A DNA stretch of 64,000 bases from Rhodovibrio salinarum DSM 9154 (GCF_000515255.1 NZ_KI911559.1:4095347-4159346); one strand, 5' to 3'; positions 7,668 to 16,819 are shown, counted from the first letter of the stretch. The notes: generated by a model from the letters alone, not told the origin. Numbers and translations are program-made.

Positions 7668-9965
7668 ATGCCATCGTCTGGTTTCGAAAACTGGCAAAGC
7701 CGGCGCACTCTTAGCCGGACTTTCAATGCCCGCGCCCTGCCCCGCGCAAGTCGTAGCAGCTGGCACGTCGCCGTACTTGTGACCATGCTGGCGGCCACGC
7801 TGTTCACACCCGGAGCAGTCAAGGCCAACGGTTCAGACAGTCAGCTGCCGCAATACCTGCTAGACGAAGACAACTGGTCGCATCCGATCGCCGATAAACC
7901 CGCCGCGCTGCCACCAACTAGCCCGGCATCACCACCCACATCGTCCGCGCCCGCCCCGGATCGCAGGGCCGAGCATAAGGCTGCACCGCAACCACACTCT
8001 GCAACCCCGCCCCCCTCCATCGACGAGGCGGTGCGAGACACCGCGCTGGCACGCTGTCTCAACAGCCACGATTGGTCGCAAAGCCCGTGGACGACCTGCG
8101 GTACCGACCCGATACCGCTTACAGACCGGGCGGAGGTTCCAAACGTCCTGCTCGGTCGTCCACGCGCGTTAATCTACTCTTGGAACGGGGCGGCGCTGGA
8201 CCCCGATCGGATGTACTTCCACGGGGGCGGCCACAACGATTACGGCGGCAACGAGGTCATCGGGTTCAATTACCATGACCTCGCGTGGGACTTCCGGATC
8301 CCGCTCAATATCACGCCCGAAGATAGACCTGTCGCGGCCTACCCGCCCGAGGCGTTCGCCGAGGACATCTATCCGGGCGGCGGACCGGGGGCCACTCATA
8401 CCTACGATGGGCTGGTCTACGCGCCCACCACCGGCGAGGTTTTCCGTTTCGGCGGGGTTGGCTATTGGCCGCACGCCAGCCGGGTCCAGAACCAGTCGAA
8501 CAGCACCGTCTTTGTCTTCAATCCGCGGGAAACGCACCCGCGCTGGCAGCATATCGGTGAGGTCCTGCCCGCGATCGCCGCGGACGGCCCATCGGTCAAG
8601 TCACGGTTCGATCCCCAATCGGGAAAGATCGTCGTGCGCGGACGGAATGGCGAAGCGCAATTCGATCCGGCGACGCGCACCTGGAGCCGCCCCACCCTCT
8701 GGTCGCAATTCGAAAGCCAGGGATCGCTCGGCAACGACCCGACGGGCCAGATCGTATGGTACGCTGACAACAAGCGTATGTGGGTCGCAACGAACGGTTT
8801 GAGAGCGGTTGCCGCCGGTCCTTACGACGGCCGCAAGCCGTTCTGCCCTAAGCAGGGGATGGACTGGCACCCTGGCGCGCAACTGCTGGTGGTCTGGTGC
8901 GGCAGCGCAGAAGTGCGCACTTGGGACCCGACCAACGATCTCTGGCAAAGCTACATCCCTGCCAACGAGGCTGCGCCCCAGCCGCGCCCCGGCCGATCGC
9001 AGGGAGTGTTTTCCAAGTGGGCGTATCTCGACGCCTACGACGTCTTCATAGGCTACAACAACATCAAGCAGGGCGTATGGTTCTTCCGGCTGCCGAGCAA
9101 ATCGAGCGTCGACCCGCGGCGCGCCCGCCTGGCGGCGCAAGGTTTCGACTGCGCGGACGGCGTGCTCAACTGGCAGTGTCCTGACCTACAGGCTGCGCTC
9201 ATCGACAGCGGCGCACTGCCGACGGGCATCTATCGAAGCGGTGCGGTGATCAACCGTACAGGCACGTACGATTTCGCCGGCAGCCGGCTGGTGCGTGCGA
9301 TCCGGGGCAAGGCCGCTTTGATCGTGCGAAGCGACGGAGTGACGCTGCGCAACCTCGCCTGTCGGGAGATCGCCACCGGCAGCGGCAACGGCGCGTGCGT
9401 GCGTCAGCAAGCGCGAACGCTGCGGATCGAGAACGCGCGCATGACGGATGGCCAGAGCTTCCTACTTGGGAACCCGGACATGCAGGCGCTGGTAATCGAC
9501 GGCCTCGAGATCGAAAACGTCGGCGGCGACTGCAGCCGGAAGTGCGGTCGGGCCCACGGTGTCTACTACAACGCTAACCAGGGTGACCTAACGGTGCGCA
9601 ACGCGCGTCTGAGCCGCGCGCGTGATGGTGCGCACCTGATCAAATCTGGCGCTGCCGTGACCCGGGTAGAGCACAGCGTTCTCGACGAGCGCGACGGCGC
9701 GGGATCACGGGCGATTGACGCCTACAACGGCGGTCACCTGATCCTGCACGACGTGACCATCTACGCCCGCGCTGACGACGGCAACCGCGAGGTCATCGGA
9801 TGGGACCACGAACAGCGCGTCGAGCATCCGGACAACCGGATCACCTTCGATAACGTGACGATTTACTGCGACGGCAGTTCGCGCCTCATTGGGTTCCGGG
9901 CGGGCAATGCGCCCACCCTGGAAAACGCGGAGGCGATCAAGTGGCCGAACGGGCGGTGCATGTGA
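7668..9965 (+). CDS. Secreted Kelch-like propeller and right-handed beta-helix protein
   Basis: This 765-residue protein has an N-terminal signal peptide (hydrophobic about 33-47, cleavage near VKA-N) and a Pro/Ala-rich linker (79-118). A propeller-like domain (about 130-490) contains YFHGGGHNDYGGNEV (183-197) and HTYDGLVYAPTTGEVFRFGG. The C-terminal part (about 500-765) is a parallel beta-helix with repeated short strands such as LRNLACREI and LTVRNARLSRA. The propeller closely resembles that of the RTX protein at the left edge (shared GGGHxxYGGNEV and HTYDGLV). Inferred role: a periplasmic or extracellular enzyme or binding protein for the exported polysaccharide. Catalytic residues were not identified. 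It sits directly upstream of the ligase gene on the same strand. Confidence 0.82.
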   Translation: MPSSGFENWQSRRTLSRTFNARALPRASRSSWHVAVLVTMLAATLFTPGAVKANGSDSQLPQYLLDEDNWSHPIADKPAALPPTSPASPPTSSAPAPDRRAEHKAAPQPHSATPPPSIDEAVRDTALARCLNSHDWSQSPWTTCGTDPIPLTDRAEVPNVLLGRPRALIYSWNGAALDPDRMYFHGGGHNDYGGNEVIGFNYHDLAWDFRIPLNITPEDRPVAAYPPEAFAEDIYPGGGPGATHTYDGLVYAPTTGEVFRFGGVGYWPHASRVQNQSNSTVFVFNPRETHPRWQHIGEVLPAIAADGPSVKSRFDPQSGKIVVRGRNGEAQFDPATRTWSRPTLWSQFESQGSLGNDPTGQIVWYADNKRMWVATNGLRAVAAGPYDGRKPFCPKQGMDWHPGAQLLVVWCGSAEVRTWDPTNDLWQSYIPANEAAPQPRPGRSQGVFSKWAYLDAYDVFIGYNNIKQGVWFFRLPSKSSVDPRRARLAAQGFDCADGVLNWQCPDLQAALIDSGALPTGIYRSGAVINRTGTYDFAGSRLVRAIRGKAALIVRSDGVTLRNLACREIATGSGNGACVRQQARTLRIENARMTDGQSFLLGNPDMQALVIDGLEIENVGGDCSRKCGRAHGVYYNANQGDLTVRNARLSRARDGAHLIKSGAAVTRVEHSVLDERDGAGSRAIDAYNGGHLILHDVTIYARADDGNREVIGWDHEQRVEHPDNRITFDNVTIYCDGSSRLIGFRAGNAPTLENAEAIKWPNGRCM

Positions 9966-10011
9966 TGGCGCATTCCCTCAACACGACGCCCGGGCCTGCG
10001 GACCAGCCATC

Positions 10012-11376
10012 ATGCTGAACATCTTCATCCTGCTCGCCGTGCTTTGCATGGCACCGCTGGCGTTGCTGTCGCCGTTCGTCGGTTTGCTAGGCTGGCACTG
10101 GATCGCGTTCATGAACCCGCACCGGCTTGGTTGGGGCGCCGTCGAGACGGTACCCGCCGCGATGATCGTCGGCGCCTTCGCGCTCGGCGCCTGGATGATC
10201 TCACGCGAGCCCAAGCGCCCACCGCGTGACTGGATCGTGTTCGTGCTATTCATGCTGGCGGTTTGGATCAGCATTACGACGGTATTCGCACTGGTCCCCG
10301 AGGGCGCGTTCAGGATCTGGGACCGCTCGATCAAGATCCTGCTGTTCACCTACGTCACGCTCTGTCTGACGACCAACGTGCACAGGCTGCACGCGCTGAT
10401 CTGGATCACGGTACTGTCGATCGGATTCTTCAGCATGAAAGGGGGGCTATTCACGATCACCACGGGCGGCCAATACCTCGTCTGGGGTCCGAAGGGATCG
10501 TTCATCCAAGACAACAACCAGCTGGCCATGGCAGTGCTGATGACACTGCCGCTGTTCTTTTACCTGTCGCAGAACGCGGCAAACCGGTACGTTCGCTGGG
10601 GCTTGCTTGCCGGTCTCGTCCTGTCGGTCTTCTCGGTCGTCGGCAGCCAGTCACGCGGGGCCTTCGTTTCGCTCGTCATTGTGTCCGGCTACTTGGCGCT
10701 GAAGTCACGCCACAGACTCGTCTTCGCGGGTCTGGGGGCCAGTCTGCTGGTCGCGCTGATCTTCTTCCTGCCCGAATCGTGGATCGAGCGGATGCAATCG
10801 ATCCAGGAGTACGAGCAGGACAAGTCGGTGCAGGGCCGCTTCGACGCTTGGACGTATGCCTGGCGCATCTTCGAAGAACGCCCTCTGGTTGGCGGCGGCT
10901 TCCGGGCCTACTACGACGGCGATTACTTCATGGCTTTGGTGCCGGATGCCCTTATGCCGCGCGCCTGGCACAGCGTGTACTTCGAGGTCCTTGGCGAACA
11001 CGGCGGCGTCGGAATCGCGATCTTCCTGACCCTGCTGCTGATGACGTGGCTTCGTGCCAGCCAGCTGGAGTGGCTGGGCCGACGCCACGCGTTGGCCTGG
11101 GCCAGCGATCTCGGCCGTATGTGCAAGGCCAGCCTCGTCGCGTTCGCCACCGCAGGTATGTTCCTGAACATGGCGTTCTTCGACCTGTACTACGTGATCA
11201 TCGCGGTCGTGGTCTGCGGCTACAGCATCGCCGCGCAAGAGTCTGGCGAGACGCGCGTGAGCCTGCGCGAATCCAGGCGAGCCCGCTCCCAAGCGCGCAC
11301 CGCGCTCGCCCCCCGAACAGCGGCAGCGGTGCCGGTCCCACGATCCGCGCGCCCCACGACAGGAGGCCCGCGGTGA
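10012..11376 (+). CDS. Exosortase-A-associated O-antigen-ligase/polymerase-like membrane protein
   Basis: The sequence matches the O-glycosylation-ligase-like family linked to exosortase A (TIGR03097). Signatures include MNPHRLGWG near residue 30, FFSMKGGLFTITTGG, GPKGSFIQDNNQLA, SQSRGAF, and RPLVGGGF (Wzy_C region) before a large periplasmic loop. About ten to twelve hydrophobic helices are visible. The family is predicted to polymerise or ligate lipid-linked glycans at the periplasmic face. The ATG at 10012 begins the hydrophobic N-terminus; an in-frame upstream ATG at 9889 would overlap the previous gene and add a basic, non-family extension. The 454-residue product ends in a Ser/Arg/Ala-rich cytoplasmic tail, and its TGA overlaps the next gene's GTG. 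Confidence 0.88.
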   Translation: MLNIFILLAVLCMAPLALLSPFVGLLGWHWIAFMNPHRLGWGAVETVPAAMIVGAFALGAWMISREPKRPPRDWIVFVLFMLAVWISITTVFALVPEGAFRIWDRSIKILLFTYVTLCLTTNVHRLHALIWITVLSIGFFSMKGGLFTITTGGQYLVWGPKGSFIQDNNQLAMAVLMTLPLFFYLSQNAANRYVRWGLLAGLVLSVFSVVGSQSRGAFVSLVIVSGYLALKSRHRLVFAGLGASLLVALIFFLPESWIERMQSIQEYEQDKSVQGRFDAWTYAWRIFEERPLVGGGFRAYYDGDYFMALVPDALMPRAWHSVYFEVLGEHGGVGIAIFLTLLLMTWLRASQLEWLGRRHALAWASDLGRMCKASLVAFATAGMFLNMAFFDLYYVIIAVVVCGYSIAAQESGETRVSLRESRRARSQARTALAPRTAAAVPVPRSARPTTGGPR

Positions 11377-11684
11377 TCGAATCCCTGCTGCTCGTCATCT
11401 ACACCGCGACGATCTTCCTGGTCTTCCGCTGGCTGATAAAGAATGATGACAAACCGGCCCTGTCGGATCAGACCGGTGTATTCAGCATCTCCGCCACCTC
11501 GCGTACGGGCATGAAGGACGACAGCCGCATGCGGTCATCACGCCAATGCCGCCGTCAGACCACCCCCGGCAAAGCTTCCGGCGCACCCCAGAGCGATAGC
11601 GAAAGCACCGATCCGAGGGAACCTGGAACGATGGTGAACACGCGCTTCCGCCGAACGCGGCGACGCAGACGCGACTCCTTATAG
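11373..11684 (+). CDS. Small single-pass membrane protein coupled to the ligase gene
   Basis: This 103-residue frame starts with a GTG that overlaps the ligase stop (GTGA) and has AGGAGG (11361-11366) six bases upstream, an ideal ribosome-binding site. One N-terminal transmembrane helix (residues 2-21, SLLLVIYTATIFLVFRWLI) is followed by a hydrophilic, Ser/Thr-rich region and an Arg-rich C-terminus. The topology suggests a cytoplasmic basic tail. I do not recognise a family. Translational coupling suggests a partner or regulator of the ligase. The start signals make this a real gene rather than a chance frame. Confidence 0.72.
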   Translation: MIESLLLVIYTATIFLVFRWLIKNDDKPALSDQTGVFSISATSRTGMKDDSRMRSSRQCRRQTTPGKASGAPQSDSESTDPREPGTMVNTRFRRTRRRRRDSL

Positions 11685-11733
11685 GAGTGACCGAAAATCC
11701 CTGCATGCTGTTACACCGAGAGGCATAACAACG

Positions 11734-12306
11734 ATGGTTCGGACGTTCGCCGCTCTGGCCTTGGCCGGGCTGGTCGCGCTGCTTGCGCCCCTTTCAATCG
11801 TCACGCCCGCGCGGGCTGCGCAGCTGGTCGGCGACGTCGTGTACCACGCCCCGTCGGGATCCTATTTCGGTCTCGCCTACGATCTAGCCGGGCGGGACGG
11901 CATCGGCTGGTCGGATGCGAGAGGGCGTGCTGAGGCGTTGAGCTACAAGGGGCGTCCCGGACGACTCGCCGTGATCGACGACGTGAGCAAACACAACCTG
12001 GTGCGCGACAATTTCAAACACCGCCGCCCCGCGTGGTTTGGGCTGCGCTACTGGTGCGCGCCCAAAATGCTGGCCTGGGTCAATTTGGAGCCGCACATGA
12101 ACGAAGACTTCCAGGTGTGGATGCCGGCTTGGCATCGATCCAATGTCCGATGCGGGGTCAGCCGAATCCGCTACATGGGTGTCTACTACACGCCAGATAC
12201 CCAGATGTGGCAAGCCGCTGGGGAAAACAAACACTTTCCCTATTTCTTTGTTGAATTCGCCCCGCTTCAGCAAAACCAATCGACGACCGGGAATCCGGAC
12301 GAGTAG
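11734..12306 (+). CDS. Secreted C-type-lectin-like protein
   Basis: This 190-residue protein has a clear signal peptide (hydrophobic about 5-22, cleavage near ARA-A). The mature part resembles a C-type lectin fold: WSDARGRAEAL, GRLAVIDDVSKHNLV, a W-F-G-L segment (AWFGLRYW), and the terminal strand YFFVEFAP. The canonical EPN/WND calcium-sugar motifs are not obvious, so carbohydrate binding is inferred from the fold and neighbours only. GAGAGG lies 8 to 13 bases upstream of the ATG. It lies 49 bases after the small membrane protein and so may be in the same transcript. It could bind the exported polysaccharide or act as a structural domain like those in formylglycine-generating-enzyme-related proteins. 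Confidence 0.6.
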   Translation: MVRTFAALALAGLVALLAPLSIVTPARAAQLVGDVVYHAPSGSYFGLAYDLAGRDGIGWSDARGRAEALSYKGRPGRLAVIDDVSKHNLVRDNFKHRRPAWFGLRYWCAPKMLAWVNLEPHMNEDFQVWMPAWHRSNVRCGVSRIRYMGVYYTPDTQMWQAAGENKHFPYFFVEFAPLQQNQSTTGNPDE

Positions 12307-12462
12307 CGCATGGCCAAGAATGACCTCGGAGCAAATAACACGCCTTCCGATCTTTCCCACCCGCCGGACACAGGCCCGCTCTGGACCACTTGCCCATTCG
12401 GACCGACACGTGGTTGCGCAACTTTCGTGACCCGCACGATATTCTGAGAGGACACGGCGACA

Positions 12463-13272
12463 ATGCTCCCTTCGGCCAAAATCGACCGGGTATGGAAATG
12501 GCAAAAGACCGGCCTGCACCAGGCCCTCCGACTTCTCGCCCGCCCCAGTGATAAGCGGATTCTGCTGGTCTCCGGCGTTCAGCGGTCTGGAACCAACCTC
12601 GTCCTCGGCACTCTAGACGCTAGCCTGGACACATCCGTGTTCTTCGAAGGTGATCCGCGCGCATTTGATCGTTTCGCGCTTCGCGACGTCGAGTGCATAC
12701 TGAACTTGACCGAACAGGCCAACACGTCGCTCGTCGTGTTCAAATCACTGCTCGAAGCGGGGGAACTCGCGGATTGGATGGACGCGACGGGCGCCTCCGC
12801 GATCTGGGTGTTCCGCAGCTACACCGACATGGTGAATTCGTACCTGCGGAAATGGCCGGGCGGGCGCAACCGCCTGGACGAGATCGCCGACGGGCGGGCG
12901 TTGGAGGACTGGCGGGCCCGCGGGATTCGTGACGAAACGCTGGACATGATTCGCCAGCACTACGATCCAGCTATGAGCGATGCGGACGCAATAGCTTTGT
13001 TCTGGGCTTATCGCAATCAGATGTTCTTCGATCAAGGGCTTGCCGACAAAACAAACGTGCTGCTCCTGTTCTACGATGACTTCGTGCGCCGCCCGGCCGT
13101 GGTCGGCCGACAGGTCTGCCGGTTCGCTCAAATCCCGTACACGCCAAGCCTGACCCGCGCCGTCAAAACTAGCTCGCTGAAGAAGAACGATCCGCCGAGA
13201 CTTCGGCCAGATATCACCGAATTGTGCGAAGAGATGATGGCCCGTCTGAAAGCAGTTTACGAACCTAGCTAA
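12463..13272 (+). CDS. Sulfotransferase-family protein (PAPS-dependent)
   Basis: This 269-residue cytoplasmic protein shows the 5'-phosphosulfate-binding loop GVQRSGTNLV (38-47) and a 3'-phosphate-binding segment WVFRSYTDMVNSYLRK (about residue 113 onward). These are the two PAPS-binding elements of sulfotransferases. Length fits the Sulfotransfer family. It lies at the end of the rightward polysaccharide arm, 190 bases before the IS5 fragment, and probably sulfates a sugar of the polysaccharide or its precursor. GAGGA lies a short distance upstream of the ATG. The acceptor is unknown. Confidence 0.8.
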   Translation: MLPSAKIDRVWKWQKTGLHQALRLLARPSDKRILLVSGVQRSGTNLVLGTLDASLDTSVFFEGDPRAFDRFALRDVECILNLTEQANTSLVVFKSLLEAGELADWMDATGASAIWVFRSYTDMVNSYLRKWPGGRNRLDEIADGRALEDWRARGIRDETLDMIRQHYDPAMSDADAIALFWAYRNQMFFDQGLADKTNVLLLFYDDFVRRPAVVGRQVCRFAQIPYTPSLTRAVKTSSLKKNDPPRLRPDITELCEEMMARLKAVYEPS

Positions 13273-13289
13273 GGCCAAACGCAGCTAGC

Positions 13290-14310
13290 AGGTTGCTGAA
13301 AATCCCGGCAGACGTGGCCCATCCGGGCATGATTCGGTGTTTTCAGCATGGTCATGGAGGTGCCAAGTTGCGCGGGGATGACGGCCGTTCCGGAAGCCTG
13401 TTCAGCTACGTGGACCTGGAGCAGCGTGTGCCGTCAGATAATCCGCTGCGGGTGATCCGGACAGTCGTCGACGACGCGCTTCAGGAGCTGTCGCCGACCT
13501 TTTCGGAGATCTACAGCACGCACGGCCGCCCGAGCATTCCCCCCGAACGACTCTTGCGCGCGCTGCTGCTGCAGATTTTGCACAGCCTACGTTCCGAGCG
13601 GCAGATGATGGAGCGGCTCGAGTTTGACCTGCTGTTTCGCTGGTTCGTCGGGCTGGGGATCGATGACCCGGTGTGGCATTCGACGGTGTACGCCAAGAAC
13701 CGGAACCGGCTTTTCGAGAGCGATGTCGCCGAGCGCCTGCTCAACGCGGTGCTCGACCACCCCAAGGTCAAGCCGCTGTTGAGCGGCGAGCACTTCTCGG
13801 TCGACGGCAGCCTGATCGATGCATGGGCCTCAATGAAAAGCTTCCACCCGCGCGAGGGTCAGGGTGGCAGCAGCGGCGATGACGATGACCAAAGCTCTGG
13901 AGGTTCCAACCGGGACCAGGTCCGAAACCCGTCGCACAACTTCCGTGGCGAACGGCGGTCCAACCAGACCCACGCATCGACCACGGACCCGGACGCCCGG
14001 TTGTTCCGCAAGGGACCGGGCAAGGAGGCGCGGCTCGCCTACATGGGGCACGTGCTCATGGAGAACCGCAATGGCCTGGTCGTCAGCGCGCGAAAGACCC
14101 GGGCTCACGGATCGGCCGAGCGGATGGCGGCCCTGGAGATGCTCGCCGACCTGCCGAGGCGTCCCGGTCGGACGCTGGGTGCCGACAAGGGCTTCGACAC
14201 CGGCGACTTCGTCATGGAGCTGTGCGAGATGAGTGTGACCCCGCACATCGCGCATAACAGCTACGTCACCGACAAGGCGCGACGACGCTCCGCGATCGAC
14301 CGACGAACGT
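13290..14310 (+). mobile_element. Truncated IS5-family insertion sequence
   Basis: The left end, near 13290, carries GGTTGCTGAAAATC, similar to IS5-group terminal repeats. The transposase frame runs to about 14310 and then stops matching the family, where an IS66-type fragment begins. No right inverted repeat is visible, so the element has lost its 3' end. The exact boundaries and any target-site duplication could not be determined by eye. Confidence 0.7.
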
Positions 14311-14357
14311 CTCGCCGCCAGCATTTGACTCGGCGAACAACGCGTTATTGCGCGTGA
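13368..14357 (+). pseudogene. IS5-family transposase, 3'-truncated
   Basis: The protein begins LRGDDGRSGSLFSYVDLE, with TTG at 13368 and GGAGG upstream; an in-frame upstream ATG also exists at 13293. It shows the IS5-type core: PSIPPERLLRALLLQ, SERQMMERLEFDLLFRWFVG, then HFSVDGSLIDAWAS with the first catalytic Asp, and LGADKGFDTGDFV with the second. After SAIDRR the family continues with a glutamate-containing C-terminus of roughly 60-80 residues. Here it is replaced by an unrelated Arg/Thr-rich tail, so the third DDE residue is missing and the enzyme should be inactive. Confidence 0.85.
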
Positions 14358-14445
14358 GGACCATGGGCCGCAGGGCGCACTCGACGAGGATGATCGCCTT
14401 GAGTTCCGCCGGGTCGTCGGGGCGCATGTCAAGTGCCTGAATCAT
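14311..14445 (-). pseudogene. IS66 tnpC-like N-terminal fragment
   Basis: Starting at ATG 14445, the first residues read MIQALDMRPDDPAELKAIIL, which matches the N-terminus of IS66 transposases (PDDPAxLKAxxL). Similarity fades after about 45 codons at the junction with the IS5 fragment. Nothing of the catalytic domain remains. Confidence 0.6.
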
Positions 14446-14504
14446 GCCGGATTTTACTCCAACCTACCCCCTCGCATCAGCGTTATCACCCTGATTTCAG
14501 TGAC

Positions 14505-14858
14505 TCAATTAGACCACGCGCGCCGACGGCGCAGTCGACGCCGGCCGCCGCCAGTCGATCCCCTTCCACAGCATATCGCGAGCTGCGCTAAAGTCAGGCG
14601 CGGACGCTGCGGTCCGCCGGTGATGGCGAGGGAAACCGCCGTGCTCCAGGAGCTTGTAGTACAGGCAGCCCCCTCTGGCCGTCCCAGTACAGCAGTTTCT
14701 GTCTGTCGCCCCATCTTCCCCGGAACGCAAACACCGCGCCGAAGGTCAGGTTTTGACAGAGTTCGCGCTGCGCCAGCGCGGCCAGCCCGGTAATCCCCTT
14801 CGCATGTTGGTGATGCCTGCGGCCAGGTAGACCCGAACACCGTCCCGGGGCCGATCAT
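14505..14858 (-). pseudogene. IS66 tnpB-like (Orf2) remnant with frameshifts
   Basis: The IS66 Orf2 signature is spread over different frames. MIGPGT opens one frame, FGAVFAFRGRWGDRQKLLYW lies in another, and CLYYKLLEHGGFP with LWKGIDWRRP in a third. At least two frameshifts are needed to restore the protein, so it is a pseudogene. Confidence 0.7.
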
Positions 14859-14879
14859 GCGCTCTCAACCGATCGAATG

Positions 14880-15250
14880 AGCCGCTGCTGAACGATCACC
14901 GGCACGTCCATCTTTGACGGCCAGCATCCGCACCTTGGCCAGCCCAAGTTCGACAGTGTGGATGCTACCATTCGCGTGGGCGTCTTCGTTCTTGCTCGCC
15001 TCAGCGATGACGAGCAGGAAAACGATCGGTTCCACCGAGATCAGGCTCTTGCAAACCAGTTCCCGGCGCCACTGGTAGAGCTGCTACTGGCTGAGGTCAT
15101 AGCGGCGCGCCACCTCTCGACGGACCACTCGTTTTGTCGCCAATCTCCGACAGGATCGCCAGCTTCTACCCGTCGGTCCACCGCCGTCGACGTTCCGCGA
15201 CCCTCAAGGTCACCTGCCGCATCCGCCTCCCCGCTCACCAAGCGACGTCC
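14880..15250 (-). pseudogene. IS66 tnpA-like remnant
   Basis: On the minus strand, RRRRTDG followed by KLAILSEIGD and, after a frame change, RRYDLSQ with LYQWRREL recall the helix-turn-helix of IS66/IS3-type TnpA proteins. Stops and shifts interrupt the frame. The call rests partly on its position upstream of the tnpB remnant. Confidence 0.55.
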
Positions 15251-15288
15251 GACAGGGCTTTCGGAGCGTGTGGCACGTCACCGCCCGG

Positions 15289-16722
15289 TTATAGTCGTTG
15301 CGCAACTCGACCCCAAAGGTGGCGCACTTCCAACGAAAGCGGGTGACGCAACAGCATAATCCCACCGATCCAGCTCGCCGCACTCAAGGCCAACGCGCCC
15401 AAGACCCAGCTGACCGGCGGCCCATCGCCGTACTGCCAATACACCATGGCGGGCGGGCTGGCACAAACTACCGAGAGGCCAGCAGCATGGATGTAAGACG
15501 GCAGCAGTCGGGTTAATGAGGTTTCCATCAGATCCCCGATAAAGAAATAGACGATGCCCAGCAGCACAGCAGCAATCAAGATCTGAGAAACCGCGAACGC
15601 GACCAAGCCGTAGTACGCCCCGACGGTGCTCACAGCTATTGCGACGACAAGCTGACACAGGCGAAGAACGAATAGCCGCCGGACGGCTCCGTGGGAGATC
15701 AGGATCTGCTCCGGCTGCGGCAAGGCACTGGGGAGCCCTGCTGCCAGCAGCAGGAACGGAAGGATCTCGCCCGCCACCCGCCAGTTCTCGCCGAACAGCA
15801 GGACAATGACCGGCACCGCGAGGGCGCTCAAGGCCGCGAACGCCGGCCAAGTTACGATCGTCAGCGCGCCGACGTACGCCTCGACACTCGGCCCAATCGA
15901 CCGGCCCTCGCGGATATCCTTCGAGAACGATGACAGAAGAACCCGCCCAATCGGCAGAAAGAGCGCTTCACGCGAGGTCCGCGGGATCTGCTCGGCACGT
16001 TCGACAAGGGCGATGGCAGCCGGGCTAATAAACGCGCCGAGAATGAATTTCCGACCGTCGCTCGCGGACGTACCGCATATGCCGGCAAGCGCGAGGAAGC
16101 CACCGAAGCTCAAAATCTCACGCCAATGGCTGAACCCAGGGACGAGCATAAGGTGGTCGCGTTGGACGCATAATGGCAAAACGCTACGCACGACGTTCCC
16201 CGCTAGGACTCCCCAGGCCAACGCCATGTAACTGAAGTCAAGGAACGCCAGCACGATGGTCGTCGTCGTCCCAACGACCACACCGAAGATCGAGATGTGA
16301 TGCAGCAGGTCGAACCGCATCGCACGGCGCAGCAACCCGATCGCCGGCTGCCCAAACGGGCTGATGAAGAAGCCAAGGGCGACGACAGTCAGAACGTCGG
16401 CGATCCCGGGTTCGCCATAGAACTCCGCCAGGAACGACCGAACCGCCAACAGCAGGCCACCGAGGCTCCACTGGATCACGATCATGATGGCGAAGGCCGT
16501 GCGGATCTTGTCCGGCGTCAGATTCGGTTCCCGAATCAGATAGTTAACTGCCCCGAACTCACGGAATGAACCCAGCAAGTAATTCATCGCCATCGCGATG
16601 GAAAAAACACCCACCTCATCCGGGGTCAAAAGCCTAGCGACGAAGATCGAACCAACGAACTGTATGAGCTTCTGACCGGCGGATTGACTGAACGACCAGG
16701 CCAAGCTTTTCCGGATACTCAC
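15289..16722 (-). CDS. Wzx-like polysaccharide flippase (oligosaccharide flippase family)
   Basis: This 477-residue integral membrane protein has about 12-14 hydrophobic segments from residue 15 to 460. Its N-terminus, SLAWSFSQSAGQKLIQFVGSI followed by ARLLTPDEVGVFSIA, is the opening of PST-type lipopolysaccharide O-unit or WzxC-like flippases. It should move the lipid-linked repeat unit from the cytoplasmic to the periplasmic leaflet. It is the last gene of the leftward block, 97 bases after the preceding glycosyltransferase, and borders the IS66 remnant. Confidence 0.87.
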   Translation of the reverse strand: MSIRKSLAWSFSQSAGQKLIQFVGSIFVARLLTPDEVGVFSIAMAMNYLLGSFREFGAVNYLIREPNLTPDKIRTAFAIMIVIQWSLGGLLLAVRSFLAEFYGEPGIADVLTVVALGFFISPFGQPAIGLLRRAMRFDLLHHISIFGVVVGTTTTIVLAFLDFSYMALAWGVLAGNVVRSVLPLCVQRDHLMLVPGFSHWREILSFGGFLALAGICGTSASDGRKFILGAFISPAAIALVERAEQIPRTSREALFLPIGRVLLSSFSKDIREGRSIGPSVEAYVGALTIVTWPAFAALSALAVPVIVLLFGENWRVAGEILPFLLLAAGLPSALPQPEQILISHGAVRRLFVLRLCQLVVAIAVSTVGAYYGLVAFAVSQILIAAVLLGIVYFFIGDLMETSLTRLLPSYIHAAGLSVVCASPPAMVYWQYGDGPPVSWVLGALALSAASWIGGIMLLRHPLSLEVRHLWGRVAQRL

Positions 16723-16819
16723 GACGGCAGTCCCCGAAGGGTTGAGTTGAAAGGAGACACGAGCGGCTGGAACAGGCCCGTCACGCGACCGCTTCCAGGA
16801 TATAAACCGAAAAGCCGCG

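Larger units (their letters stand above)
14311..15250 (-). mobile_element. Decayed IS66-family insertion sequence remnant
   Basis: Reading leftward, this stretch holds remnants of all three IS66 genes in order: tnpA-like (about 15250-14880), tnpB-like (14858-14505) and the first codons of tnpC (from 14445). Each is frameshifted or truncated. It abuts the truncated IS5 transposase at about 14310, so one element probably interrupted or was deleted into the other. Ends were not resolved. Confidence 0.7.
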
